64,000 bases of DNA. It comes from Gnetum montanum (taxonomy: Eukaryota > Streptophyta > Gnetopsida > Gnetales > Gnetaceae). A program made the position numbers and the translations under genes. This document shows, one piece after another, positions 10,924 through 21,640 of the stretch. Numbering within the stretch: the first letter of the stretch is position 1; the number at the start of each line of letters is the position of its first letter. The notes beneath the pieces are model-generated. The model did no database searches. It saw only the letters and a program-made list of their open reading frames with translations, and was not told where the DNA came from. Location: contig MNCI01009009.1 in NCBI GenBank assembly GCA_015680685.1, positions 1-64,000 on the forward strand, written 5' to 3'.

Positions 10924-11816
10924 TGATGAGTCATGGTCTATCAAGCCCAGTTATCAAAGCCCTATTATCAAAGCCCTGATACAAGATATGGTATGTCAAG
11001 CCCAGTTATTAGACCCCCGATATCACGTCCGCCCCACGATATCACATCCACCCCATAATATCGTGTACGCGATATTGCGACTTGCCTCAATTTCTATAAA
11101 TAAGAGGTAACTTTCCTTATTCAAGGTGTTAGTTCTTAGTTCCTTAGCTAAACTCTTGCAGTTTTATCATTCCAGAGCTAGAATATTTCCCAGTGTATGC
11201 CCGTAGTGTAGTGATTGTAATTGTATGGCATCCTTATTCGAGTGTGACGTACTTGGACATGCACATGACTAGAAATAAAGATCAAGATTACTTCATCATT
11301 GCAGCATTCACTTAGCTTAATTATTTATTTAATTTTTATTTACTACTTTCTTAGTTAATACCTTCTTACCCTAAACTCCTGTTAAATGCGGAATGAGTAC
11401 GACTTGATTACGAGCATTTAAGTGTGACTACTTGGTAACCTAGTAGCATACCTAGGATCTGCACTTGGTAATCTCAGTGGTAGTCGTGCACGAAGTCCAA
11501 GATGTGTACAGATGATCAAGGAATGGATGCTCATCACACTTAGGCTAGTTTAGATTCTCTCTCACCCTTTCTCTCTTAGCTTAGTTAATCTTATTTACCC
11601 AGGAGTAGCGTTAGCATAGAAACATATCATACACCTCATTCTGGACTAAACCATATGTGACAAAGTTAACACTAGTCCAGATGGGAAGGCAGCAAACTAT
11701 GACCTAAGGATAACTATCTAGATACCACAACTAGTCCATCTGTAGAGTTTGACAAGATCGTGCATGAAACACTCGTATTCATATGGTTGAGTGTAGGGGT
11801 ACCTCGCCACTCATCA
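10924..11816 (+). repeat. 3' LTR of E1
   Basis: 893 bp, same ends as the 5' LTR. TATAAATA at 11095-11102 and AATAAA at 11274-11279. It differs from the 5' LTR by scattered transitions, many at former CpG sites in the GATATC array. Confidence 0.95.
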
Positions 11817-11821
11817 AAAAC

Positions 11822-12390
11822 CTAGCAAACACGTTGTAGATATCTTCTGCACCTATCCCTTAAACAAATAACTCATACTTACACTATGTCATGGCTACCT
11901 CATGCCATGATTTCATGTAATTTTCCTTCTCTAACTTGTAAAGCCTTTTTTAAGCCTTTTGCTTTTTGCCCCACTCTAACACACACGTATTTCTTGGACT
12001 TTTGAACTAGGAGCTTCATTTGCATGTCTTTCTCTACATTGCTCCTCACTAAAGCAAGCTTACCTTGGATGACACTCTAGTATCATGACCACTTAATCTC
12101 CTTTGTGTGCAAAGAGTTCCTATTAGCCACATGGGCTTCTATGAACTCCTTGTGATCACGAAGGCTCTTGTTCTCGTTCGATAGCTCCATTAGCTACTTT
12201 CTCAAACTCACAACCTCCTCCCACAAGAACCCATTAGAATGTCAAACTTCCTAGAATGTTTTTGCACACATTGTAGGTTATTCTATGGCCCCTTCATACA
12301 ACCTACGTGGGACATTCTCAACATTAGAGGAAAAGGTAGGAAACTAATCAAATTCAAAGTCTCATGAGGGATTCCATTTTATTTTGGAAA
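11822..12390 (-). pseudogene. Exon encoding a coiled-coil segment of the minus-strand gene
   Basis: Minus-strand reading after the acceptor TTTCTATAG (12391). Frames drift, but the clearest run reads GFLWEEVVSLRK, LMELSNENKSLRDHKEF and HVANRNSLHTKEIKWS. A Lys-rich stretch with a heptad-like pattern follows. Stops and frame changes show decay. The exon ends at CTAG/GT beside the E1 target site. Confidence 0.5.
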
Positions 12391-12500
12391 CTATAGAAAC
12401 ACAAAAATAACAAGAATAATAAACATTTAAAAAACATGAAACTCTATAACCATAAAAATAGGAAAAATAATATAAAAATCAAAGTACATAAAAAAAATAC

Positions 12501-12655
12501 TTTCACATTCTTCTCACCAACATAAGGAGCTATTTGTTACAACCTATCTACCATATCATTCATCATTCCCTTCATGAACTCTAGCATGTCTAGGGCCTCC
12601 ACCCAAAGCTTGGGACAAAATGTGGATGTAGATGCTTCTATAGAAGGTTCACATC
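12501..12655 (-). pseudogene. Exon of the minus-strand gene
   Basis: Bounded by acceptor TTACAG (12656 side) and donor AAA/GTATTT (12501). It reads CEPSIEASTSTFCPKLW, then ALDMLEFMKGMMNDMVDRL, one stop, and IAPYVGEKNV. AT-rich introns lie on both sides. Confidence 0.55.
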
Positions 12656-12775
12656 CTGTAATTGTCATAACAATTAAACATTAATTACAATCAAATAAAC
12701 AAAAAATTAAAAATAATAAAAATAATGCAGAACAAATAATTAAAACATAAAATAAAAATTATTAAAATTAAAACA

Positions 12776-12924
12776 TTTTAGGGAGATCATGAGATAGGTT
12801 TATCAAAGGATTTCTCTTTGGAGGCAAATCATCTAAGATGGAATCTACCACATCTATAGCCTCTTTAGTTTCTCTTTCTTCTTTCTCCCTAGTTACTCTC
12901 TCCTCATCTTCTTTACGTTGTTTC
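12776..12924 (-). pseudogene. Downstream half of the exon split by E2
   Basis: Minus-strand open reading rich in Lys, Arg and Glu (KEDEERVTREKEERETKEA), then VVDSILDDLPPKRNPLINL. The other half lies at 19419-19450. With one copy of the target duplication kept, the frame runs straight across the insertion site. The donor at the lower end is not canonical, near AT/GTTTTA. Confidence 0.65.
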
Positions 12925-12929
12925 CTTTA

Positions 12930-13800
12930 TTATGGTCATGAATTTGCTGGCTATGATATCACAGTCGTGATATCACAGCCCTGTTGTTGTAGTGGCCACG
13001 ATATCGTAGTGGCCATGATATTGCAGCCACAATAGCGCATACGCAATATTGTAGCCTGCCTCAATTTCTATAAATAAGAGGCACCTTTCCCAATTTTAGG
13101 CATCCAGTTTAGTTCCTTAGTGAAGCTCTAGCAGTTTTTCCCTTCCAGAGATAGAATTATTTTCTAGTCTCTGCCCATAGTGTGGTGAATGTAATTGTAT
13201 AGCATCCTTTATTTGAGTGTGATGTACTTGGACATGCACATGACCGACAATAAAGATCAAGATTACTTCATCATTGCAACATTCAATTTTTTTATTTATT
13301 TATTTAATTGTTATTTACTACTTCCCTAATTAGTCTCTCTCACCCTTAAACTCACGTCAAAACATGGAATGAGTACGACTTGATTAGGAGCATTTAAGTG
13401 TAACTACTTGGTAACCTAGTAGCATACCTAGGATCTGCGCTTGGTAATCTTAGTCGTAGTCATGCATGAAGTCCAAGATGTGTATGGATAATCAAGGAAT
13501 GGATGCTCATCGCAGTTAGGCTAGTTTAGATTCTCTCACCCTTTTCCTCCTAGCTTAGATAATATTACTTTCCATTGCCTTTAGGAGTAGCATTAGATTA
13601 GTAAACCCATCATACACCTCACTCTGGACTAAACCATACATGACAACTATAATACTAGTCTAGGTTGGAAGACAGTGAACTGCAACCTAAGGATAACTGT
13701 CTAGGTGTGACAACTAGTCTGTCTATGGAGTTCTACTGGATCGCACATGAAAACGCTCGTATTCATATGGTTGAGTGTAGGCATACCTCGCCACTCATCG
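12930..13800 (+). repeat. 5' LTR of E2
   Basis: Starts TTATGGTCATGAATTTG where the 3' LTR has TGATGAGTCATGAATTTG, a damaged terminus, and ends CTCATCG. GATATC array 12955-13050, TATAAATA 13069-13076. Confidence 0.9.
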
Positions 13801-13801
13801 T

Positions 13802-13820
13802 TGGCACCATTGCCAGGGAT
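13802..13820 (+). other. Primer-binding site of E2, tRNA-Asp type
   Basis: TGGCACCATTGCCAGGGAT differs from the tRNA-Asp complement TGGCGCCGTTGCCGGGGA by three G-to-A changes over its first 18 bases, a clear sign of decayed CpG sites. Confidence 0.85.
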
Positions 13821-13931
13821 GGTGCTAGTTATCTAGATTAGTTATATCATACAAGGTCACTGTAAAGAACTTAACGATATATCTCTTAGAAAGAAGTAAT
13901 TATAAAAAGTCACATAAATTCACACACAACA

Positions 13932-15912
13932 ATGCCTCTCCTACAAGAGCACGATAATGCCACGCTTAGTGAGGAAGTTCATTGAAGAACCAACAAACTA
14001 TATAATGATGAAGATTAGAGTACGCAACCCGAGGTAGGGATTTCTCATAAACATGAATAGAAGCAACGTCATCTCAACACATGAAAGCATAACTTACAAG
14101 ATGACGATGAACCCCTACTATTCACTACAAGCTTAACGCAAATACAAGAGGTTGTTCAAATCTCACGTAGGCATTGTAAAGAGAGCCGTCTACCCAGGCT
14201 CAATTTGCACAACTTTCCTAAATTCTCAGGAGGCTATGACTTAGATCCGCATCAACATTTACAAGCCTTCTACGATGCCTACACATGGAATAACATTGAT
14301 AATGGTTGGCAAAAAATTAAGCTATTTCCTATGACACTCGTTGAACAAGCGAAAGTATGGTATAGATTGTTAAAGCCAAATTTAATACGACATTGGTCAA
14401 CAATGGTAGAATTTTTTAATGAATGATATCAAACCTATGCAAGAGTGTCAACCTTGATGAAACAAATCCAAGAGTGGAAACAAGCACAACATGAACCCTT
14501 AAACATGGCCTTAGAAAGATATTACGCATTGTTAAAAAACTATCTAGGCCATGGGTTTTCTGAGGAAAGGCTAATGTACCACATTATTGATGGGCTTCGT
14601 AATGAAACAAGAGAGACCTTAGGAATGTACACCCAAGGTCAACTATATGAACTAAAAACCATCAAGTCCAAGAGCTTGTTAAGCGGGTAGCAAAAGAAGA
14701 AGGAGATATGGCTAGATGGGAGAGTGTTAAAAAACATCAACAGGACCAAAATATTAACTCAGCAAAGGTCCATGATCATAAAAAGGAGAAATCAACCAAT
14801 CTCAAGGTGGAAACATCATCTTTTACAAAACAACAAACATTAGAAGAAGTCGAGGCAAAGATCAATAAGATGTTGGAATGGACATATCAAAAGTGTGAAG
14901 AATTTATCAACATTATTGGAGATAGATTTTTGACAACCCAAGAAGCAGGACAAAACATTAGACAATTGGAAAGAAGGGATAAGGAAAATAGGAGCTCAAC
15001 TACCAATCATACGTATGAATGCAACATATGCCTATACGATCACCCCAAGGGCCAATGTCCAATATTGTTACATTTACATGAGCATTGGGGAAATACATTA
15101 CATCCAGAGTTTGTACAAAGATACTATGTTTGATCACAATGGTAACAATCCCAGTCATGGGGGAGACCACCCTTGGACTAGAGACACCCTTCGTATCATC
15201 CAAATCCAAATGCTTATCATGTTCAACATCCTGTTCCTCCAGCTGGGCCAACTCACTTTATCTCACCATAGTACCACTCTCCTCAATACTATTAGCCCAT
15301 ACCTTCAACACAACCACCACCTTTTTCACCTTATACTCCTCCTAACTTTCAATATTCTCATCCTTTCCCTCCTTCTACATTGCCACAAACTATTCCTAAG
15401 GTGCCTGCACCACAAAAACAACCCATGAATGACACTTGTTCTACTACTACTAACTGCAGTGAAAAGCTTCCTCAACATCAAAAGAGTCCTTTCTTTAAAC
15501 ATGGCCATAAGAAGGGACAACACAATTTTGAGGCCACTGCATCCTACAACTCAGCACAAGTCCCACACTATGGTGCATCCTTATCTTCGAACCCAACGCC
15601 TCATGTAACTTCATCAGGGCCACCAACTCACACTCCAACAATCATATGGCCCAATGAACATAGACATGGAGAGTGACAACCCAATCCTTGCATACCATCT
15701 AACGGTCCCAAACATCCTAGTGGGTCAACTCATTATCTGGGAACTACATCGCATCAATTTCCCCACTATGCTCATTATAATCCAGTGTGTGAAACCCAAT
15801 GGAGTAAATATGACCAAGCTAGAATACTTTCAAAATGCAAGGATCCCAGTGGTCAATTATTAATCCATGCCATCCTCAATCATTTAGCTATGAGGGATAT
15901 CCCCCATTCTAA
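13932..15912 (+). pseudogene. Long Gag of E2
   Basis: ATG at 13932 starts a reading collinear with E1 Gag but with a shorter N-terminus. The core is well kept: FPKFSGGYDLDPHQHLQAFY, WNNIDNGWQKIKLFP, MVEFFNE, then EWKQAQHEPLNMALERY and LMYHIIDGLRNETRETLG. A stop falls at 14424-14426 and a frameshift near 14690. The frame reopens at 14708. The knuckle CNICLYDHPKGQC (C-x2-C-x3-H-x4-C, near 15019-15057) matches E1, followed by the Pro/Ser-rich tract, the second cluster SPFFKHGHKKGQHN (near 15485-15525), and a PQSFSYEGYPPF end with TAA at 15910. Conservation of the whole tail between two independent insertions is the best evidence that it was translated. Confidence 0.85.
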
Positions 15913-17771
15913 TAACAAGCAAGATTAATAACCATTTTTATTTTCTTTAATTTTTCAATTTTTGGTTTCTAGTTTTTCATGTTTCAACCTTTTGTTTTAT
16001 CTTTTTGTGTTTTTGTGTTTTTTTCTTTTTACGTTTTTGTAAGTAATCTCATCTACAAATAAAACACTCATGTGGATCTTTGGTTGAGGTGTTTTTTATG
16101 TTTTCATGTCTCGAGTGATCAATTATTTGGAACAATGCGCCCATTACACCCACTCATCCATTCTACAAATAAAGAGGTTCTATTCGAGGGTACAGTGATA
16201 TTCTTGACATTCTTAGAACTTAAAATTAATTTTGTGTTCATTGTACCTAGAATGAAGAAGGATGGACCAAGAGGGAATGATTAGGATGTGACATCAAGGG
16301 GACTTGCAGATTCTCTTTGGTAACATCTGTGGGATTTATCATGCAACGTGGTTGTACTAAGATCCTTGTAGATCTAATGAAATGGGAGTAAGAGTAATCA
16401 AAAAGGCACTCAAAAATCCAATGTTGTTCTAGGGGGTGCCACTGGAAAGACATGCACCCATGCCTGAAGGTTGGCAGCTTCTCTAGATTCAGTATTCAAA
16501 AAAAAAGTGCCATAAAACAAAAAATCACTCCTCCCTTGCATAAAACGCCAAGTGATCGTATGCCCTGTTGTTGTGGTACTCTCATAGTCACTCATCATGG
16601 GATGAAACAATGTGATGGCACTGATTAGAGGAATGGACTTGATCCTGATCTTAGAACGATGGGTTAATGACATATTAATCACGCTTTACATGCAAGAGTC
16701 ATTGTGTCCTGGGTCAGTCACCTCATATCCCAATCTCTACGATCCCTTTCTATAGTTCATCTCATCTCACTATTCGTGTAATTGTAGCTCATCTCCCGTG
16801 TAGCATATAATTTTCATCTCATTCTGGTGATATTTACATGTGTGTGTTTTGTGGATTTAGTGTGGATTACATTTAACCCTTCTAGTACCCACGGACACTT
16901 TAAGTGTGGTTACACAAGGGCATTATAGGTTGGAACCTTCTTTGGGGAGGATCCACTTGTGTAATCTTTTGTAATTTTCACTTATGACACAACTCACACA
17001 CACCATTTATTACCCTCAGCATATTGTTCATGATATTCTTTCCCTTATTACTATCCCTCCAATTCAATGTCCCTATGAATCATCACATAACCTTTTTCTC
17101 TATCACCCAAGGTCCTTATTGATAAAACCCATAGATCATTATTCATGCCTTTAAAACCATCTAATTACCTAAGGACCCCTTAACAATCATCCATATGTCC
17201 TTAGTTTACATTGTTTAATTTCAAAGAAATATTAAAAATTCAGTACATTCTCTAAATGCCCTAACTTCAACAAAAATATATATACGTGACCCCCCTATGC
17301 TAATCAACATCATTTGCAATTGTTCACGCAAGGGAAGTTTTTCGATTCCTCTCTACAACTCGCGATTGCTCGTCCCTTACTTTCATATCCATAACTCGCT
17401 CGCTAATACTCCAATTTTCATTCCATTTGAACCTACTTGAACCTAGAGTGTTCAACTTAGTTGTGGGGAAGGGGCACATGCCGAATAGTGCATAAATTTT
17501 TTGAAATTCATCATCGCCCGAAGAACATCTTTAAGGGTAATTAGTTGTAAAATTAAGAATAGAATGTGTCAAAAATAATTTCATCCCCTTAGCTATACCA
17601 GAAAATTAAATTTGGAAACCACCTAAGCAAAGAGGACTCAACATTATAATCTTTCAGGGACATGTTCTTCCAATAATTAACATCACACAGAAATAAAGTA
17701 AATCTATTAAGGCAAGTAGTAAGGTATAACCTAACTTTGGTAACAACCTTACTAACAATTGGTCCCGTGTG
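15913..17771 (+). other. Non-coding middle of E2
   Basis: Collinear with 8105-9966 of E1: T-rich opening (15930-16040), the GATGTGACATCAAGGGGAC block (about 16285-16303) and the purine run TTTGGGGAGGATCCA (16941-16955). No ORF is supported. Confidence 0.6.
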
Positions 17772-18360
17772 ATGGCAGATGACCCCGAAACGCAGACAAT
17801 AGGAAGGTCATGCTTAACGTGCGATCAAATGACCTAGGAGAGGTGAAGTACAAGTTCCTGTCGAACAACATGCAGAGTAGGAGGAACAATCATTTAGTAT
17901 CCACCAAGAAGACCCTGCTACTATATAATCAAGGCCTACCCTCTCTAAAAGTGGTGCCTAGTACTTAGGGGAAACGTACCAATTTTGGAAAAATAAAAAA
18001 GAAGGCACCATGGTTAACAATTGTGGTGTGACTATTGATTTCTCTATTCAAGCCATTTCAAAAGTATTAAACCTTCCGAATACAAGGCCAAAGGTTGCTT
18101 AGAACTAGCTGGACACTTTCAGAACCAAGTAACTTAATAAACTGTTGATAGAGAATAAAAGGATGGTGGAAGAAAAAGAGAAGGCTAATTGGGATGCCTC
18201 TATGGCACAATCACAAACTTACATGCACGCCAAGGTACTCAAGGCCTTACAAGAGGAGAAACTCTAGGCCATACTTCAATGCCATCAAATCCCAAGACCT
18301 GGAGCACAAGAAAAGGGAAAGACACCTATGGAGGAGCCACCATCACCAGGAACTACATGA
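17772..18360 (+). pseudogene. Second ORF of E2, internally deleted
   Basis: Homologous to 9967-10740. Around 17930 the sequence jumps from the Gln-rich N-terminal part straight to LSKSGA-YLGETYQFW. This removes about 185 bp, including the segment equivalent to LYFGPFAKFSLKAIRDHL. Several stops follow. The C-terminal helix and the KGKTPMEEPPSPGTT end, with TGA at 18358-18360, are still recognisable. Confidence 0.7.
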
Positions 18361-18507
18361 GTTCCATCAATTTTGTAATCATAGGATTTTCTTTTGTGTT
18401 GTGTCTCAATTTTGTTCTCACTCCACACTGCGGCATGAATCCATTATAGTCAGTCAATAATCCCATACCTATCCACTGTGTAATCAATGGTGCTTTTTCC
18501 CACTTTA

Positions 18508-18542
18508 ACTTGAGGATGAGTTTTCATTCAATCGTGGGGGTA
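18508..18542 (+). promoter_or_regulatory. Pre-PPT hairpin (decayed) and polypurine tract of E2
   Basis: ACTTG-AGGA-TGAGT (18508-18521) equals the E4 hairpin after a CG-to-TG change on both arms. GTGGGGGTA precedes the LTR. Confidence 0.65.
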
Positions 18543-19418
18543 TGATGAGTCATGAATTTGCTGGCTATGATATCGCAGCCGTGATATCACAGCCCTATTG
18601 TTGCAGTGGCTCCGATATCACAGTGGCCGTGATATCGCAGCCTACCGCGATATCACATACGCAATATCACGACCTGCCTAAATTTCTATAAATAAGAGGT
18701 ACCTTTCCCAATTCTAGGCATCTAGTTTAGTTCCTTAGTGAAGCTTTGGCAATTTTTCCCTTCCAAAGATAGAATTATTTTCCAGTGTCTGCCCGTAGTG
18801 TGGTGAATGTAATTGTATGACATCCTTTATTCGAGTGTGACATACTTGGACATGCACATGACTGGCAATAAAGATCAAGATTACTTCATCATTACAACAT
18901 TCACTTTGTTTATTTATTTATTTAATTGTTATTTACTACTTCCCTAATTAGTCTCTCTCACCCTTAAAATCACATCAGAACGTGGAATGAGTACAACTTG
19001 ATTATGAGCATTTAAGTGTGACTACTTGGTAACCCAGTAGCATACCTAGGATCTGCGCTTGGTAATCCTAGTGGTAGTCATGCACAAAGTCCAAGATGTG
19101 TACGGATAATCAAGGAACAGATGATCATCGTAGTTAGGCTAGTTTAGATTCTCTCACCCTTTTCCTCCTAGCTTAGATAATATTACTTTCCATTTCCTTC
19201 AGGAGTAGCATTAGATTAGGAAATCCATCATACACCTCACTCTTGACTAAACCATACGTGACAAATATAATACTAGTTTAGGTGGGAAGACAGCAAACTG
19301 CAACCTAAGGATAACTGTCTAGGTGCAACAACTAGTCTATCTGCGGAGTTCAACTGGATCATGCATGAAAATGCTCATATTCGTATGGTTGAGTGTAGGG
19401 GTACCTTGCCACTCACCA
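18543..19418 (+). repeat. 3' LTR of E2
   Basis: 876 bp, TGATGAGT...ACTCACCA. It has the richest GATATC array of family I (about 18566-18660, at least six units of GATATCRCAGCC type), then TATAAATA at 18687-18694. Confidence 0.92.
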
Positions 19419-19450
19419 CTTTCCATAGTAGTAGCTTTAACAACCAACTC
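19419..19450 (-). pseudogene. Upstream half of the exon split by E2
   Basis: Starts after the acceptor TTTTATAG (19451 side), reads ELVVKATTME on the minus strand, and breaks at the E2 target duplication. It continues at 12924 in the same frame. Confidence 0.65.
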
Positions 19451-19600
19451 CTATAAAACAAAGCCATAAAACATAAAACAAGTTAGTAAATATTTAATAA
19501 GAAAAATATAACAATAAAAATATAACCAAAGATATAATCCAAAAATATAATTTAAAAAATATACAACTAAAAAATAAAACTTAAAAATGTATTTACATAC

Positions 19601-20618
19601 CTCTAACATATTGATTTACCATGTTGAGTTTGATGGACAATTTCTTGAGTGCTTACTTTGCAGGAGCTTGAATGTTGCCTTCAACATGTGGACTCTTTAT
19701 CTCCTTTTTAGTAGTGCTATCTGCCTCTCTATGTAATCTTTTCATCTTCTTAACATTGCCATGTGTAGCATGGGGCTCAATTCCCATGTTATCAAGGAAA
19801 CATCCATGTAAACCACTAAGATCCTTAGAGGTAATAGATAGTGATTCTCCAACCTCCTCCATTTGTGGATCTTGGTGATGTATAACCTTAGCAATATGAT
19901 TAGCCTAAGGCTTAATCAGTTGGAAAGGATCACATGCAATTTATTCTCCATCTTTCTTGATCACCAAGAACTTTACAATCCTCTTCATATATGCAAGTAA
20001 GAATGTAAAATGCATATCATGAATATTATTGGGGTTTTTTTAGAGCTTTTTGATTTCATCCCTCAAACCAATGACCAAGTGGATAACCCAAGGAAATGTG
20101 GTACCATTAGTTAGTACCTTTCTCATCATCTAAGCCTACTAAACTCTTATAGTGTTCTTTTGTGAGAATAATATGGAAAAGGCTCTGGCACAAAAAATGG
20201 GATAGGTCAAATTAGCTTCCTCAATAGTACACTTATTAAAATTTATTGTTGCACTAGCAAAAGAGTTGAGCCAAGCCTCCAATTTCTCTCTATAACTTAC
20301 ATCCTTCCCTACTCTAGTGGTCACCTTAGCACTACTAAAAGGCACACCAAATATATCACTAAAAATGCATTGAAGTGATACTCAATGCAACAGGGTAACC
20401 ATTAACATGAGTGATAAATTTGGTGACATCCTAATCAAAGGAGTTAATCACATTCAATATCTCAACAAGTGACATCATGGGACTAGGCAACATAAACAAA
20501 TCACACAAACCTATATTAGTGAGCCTTTTTTGGATGTCTATAGGAGCCTTTTCTACCATCCATTCTTGTGCTAAGTCTACTTCACCCCACTTGAGCTAAA
20601 GTTAATCCTCAAAATGGC
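19601..20618 (-). pseudogene. Main exon of the minus-strand gene
   Basis: The longest exon (about 340 codons), from acceptor ATTTTAG (20619) to donor GAG/GTATGT (19601). On the minus strand it reads WGEVDLAQEWMVEKAPIDIQ, LMSLVEILNVINSFD-like segments, and, after one frame slip, SSAKVTTRVGKDVSYREKLE. Next come PIFCARAFSILFSQKNT, FPWVIHLVIGLRDEIKKL, YMKRIVKFLVI and a Lys-rich end with EIKSPHVEGNIQAPAK. The order short helix, V-x-G-x-x-V/I segment, then a W/L-rich helical bundle, recalls plant mobile-domain or plant-transposon proteins, but no diagnostic residue pins this down. A handful of stops in about 1 kb implies modest age. Confidence 0.6.
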
Positions 20619-20798
20619 CTAAAATAGTCATATCAATTGTATATTTACACATAAAATCTATTACATAACACAGTGAACATGTTAGCCTTGTAAAAATTCA
20701 AAAAGATAACAAATAACACAAACATAAAAAAGTAAATAAACAATAATAATAATAAAATATGTTAAAATTATTAACCATGCCAAATAACTTTAACTTAC

Positions 20799-21060
20799 CA
20801 AGGTTAGATAAGGATAGAATCTTAGGATGAGTTGGTTCTCATGGTCTCAAATCTACGTAGGTCCACCACTTGTGTATGTGATTGGTTGCTATGCTTGACT
20901 GGTACAAGTCAAAATACCATGTATGATATCTATCAAACTTAGATTTAAGATGAGCACTTGTATTCTCATGATTTCACCTTTCTTGAACTCTACCAAATTT
21001 TTTTGAGCCATAGCTAAGGTACGGTCATTCCTCACCAATTCCTAAGGATGTACCCTATGC
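20799..21060 (-). pseudogene. Exon of the minus-strand gene
   Basis: Acceptor TTTTTTGTAG (21061) and textbook donor TTG/GTAAGT (20799) bracket a reading that includes ELVRNDRTLAMAQKNLVEFK and GEIMRIQVLILNLSLIDIIH, with several stops towards its end. Confidence 0.55.
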
Positions 21061-21139
21061 CTACAAAAAATTAAAAATTGAAATAGTTAGAACTAAAAAA
21101 CCTTAAAACTAAAAATAAAAAAGGTAACAATTTAAATCC

Positions 21140-21640
21140 AAGCTTATGATGGTAGTAGGTATCTGGTTCTTGGAGGATTTTGGAAGCGTGTGTTGATCCT
21201 ATGGCCCATCATCATAGTGTTATTAGCATTGTATTGTAAGTGCTCTAGCATCTTCCAAATCTACAACAACCTACAAACTCCCCCACCATAAGAGGTATTA
21301 TTCCTCTCTATCTCTCTCTGGGTATTAGAATCATCAACCATGAACTTCAAGATGTAATTGGAAGATCTAGGCACAAGAGTTTTTGTGATTATACCAAGAA
21401 TATCTAATGCCAAATGTGGTCATATGATCACACTAAAATGTTAGATCAAGTACAACAAAAACCCTCAGGCACAAGGTCTAAGCCACACGAAAGTACATTT
21501 TTCAATGCTCATGTTAGGGTTCAAACTTTTTTGTGTGGCTATTCCAATGCAACATAAGACATCAACTAGCTCTACAATCACTTGAATAGGTTTTAGTAAG
21601 GCCTTGTACATAGCCAAAATTCATAACTATTAGAACATAA
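21140..21640 (-). pseudogene. Most upstream recognisable coding block of the minus-strand gene
   Basis: Minus-strand readings in more than one frame. The clearest runs LDILGIITKTLVPRSSNYIL, KFMVDDSNTQREIERNN, LEHLQYNANNTMMMGHRINT and ends near RTRYLLPS. Splice sites and the start codon are not resolved, so the ends are approximate. Confidence 0.4.

Larger units (their letters stand above)
4773..11816 (+). mobile_element. E1: complete Athila-like, Gag-only LTR retrotransposon
   Basis: A 7,044-bp element with LTRs at 4773-5676 and 10924-11816, a tRNA-Asp-type primer site, a long gag (5818-8104), 1.9 kb of non-coding DNA, a second ORF (9967-10740) and a polypurine tract. Flanks give a 5-bp target duplication with one mismatch: CAAAC (4768-4772) against AAAAC (11817-11821). 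No protease, reverse transcriptase, RNase H or integrase motif is present, so it is non-autonomous. It lies inside the minus-strand spliced gene, close to an exon edge. Gag shows family resemblance to Athila; the lineage call is inference. Confidence 0.92.
12930..19418 (+). mobile_element. E2: complete Athila-like, Gag-only LTR retrotransposon
   Basis: A 6,489-bp relative of E1 with LTRs at 12930-13800 and 18543-19418, a tRNA-Asp primer site, gag (13932-15912), a non-coding middle and a broken second ORF (17772-18360). The target duplication is CTTTA (12925-12929) against CTTTC (19419-19423), 4/5. Its LTRs diverge from those of E1 and its ORFs carry more breaks, so it is the older of the two. 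No pol domains. It interrupts an exon of the minus-strand gene. Confidence 0.92.
4320..21640 (-). pseudogene. Degenerate spliced gene on the minus strand, split by two retrotransposons
   Basis: With E1 and E2 removed, about 3.8 kb remains. It reads on the minus strand as at least eight coding blocks separated by very AT-rich introns, several with good splice signals (for example donors GTAAGT at 20798 and GTATGT at 19600, acceptors TTTTATAG at 19451 and TTACAG at 12656). The blocks encode a central alpha-helical region, a Lys/Glu-rich region, a coiled-coil region and a final Asp-rich, Pro-rich end. The central part weakly resembles the plant mobile-domain or plant-transposon-protein group. 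Occasional in-frame stops and one or more frameshifts show that it is dead. It could be a host gene, or the antisense extra ORF known from Tat-lineage elements. Confidence 0.6.

Noticed and set aside
15000-15251. Overlapping ORFs on both strands near the E2 knuckle
   Set aside because: Shadows of the gag frame, which explains the conserved CNICLYDHPKGQC reading.
18566-18660. Regularly spaced palindromes resembling a CRISPR array
   Set aside because: Units are only 6-8 bp conserved, spacers are not unique full-length sequences, and the array lies in an LTR promoter of a plant element.
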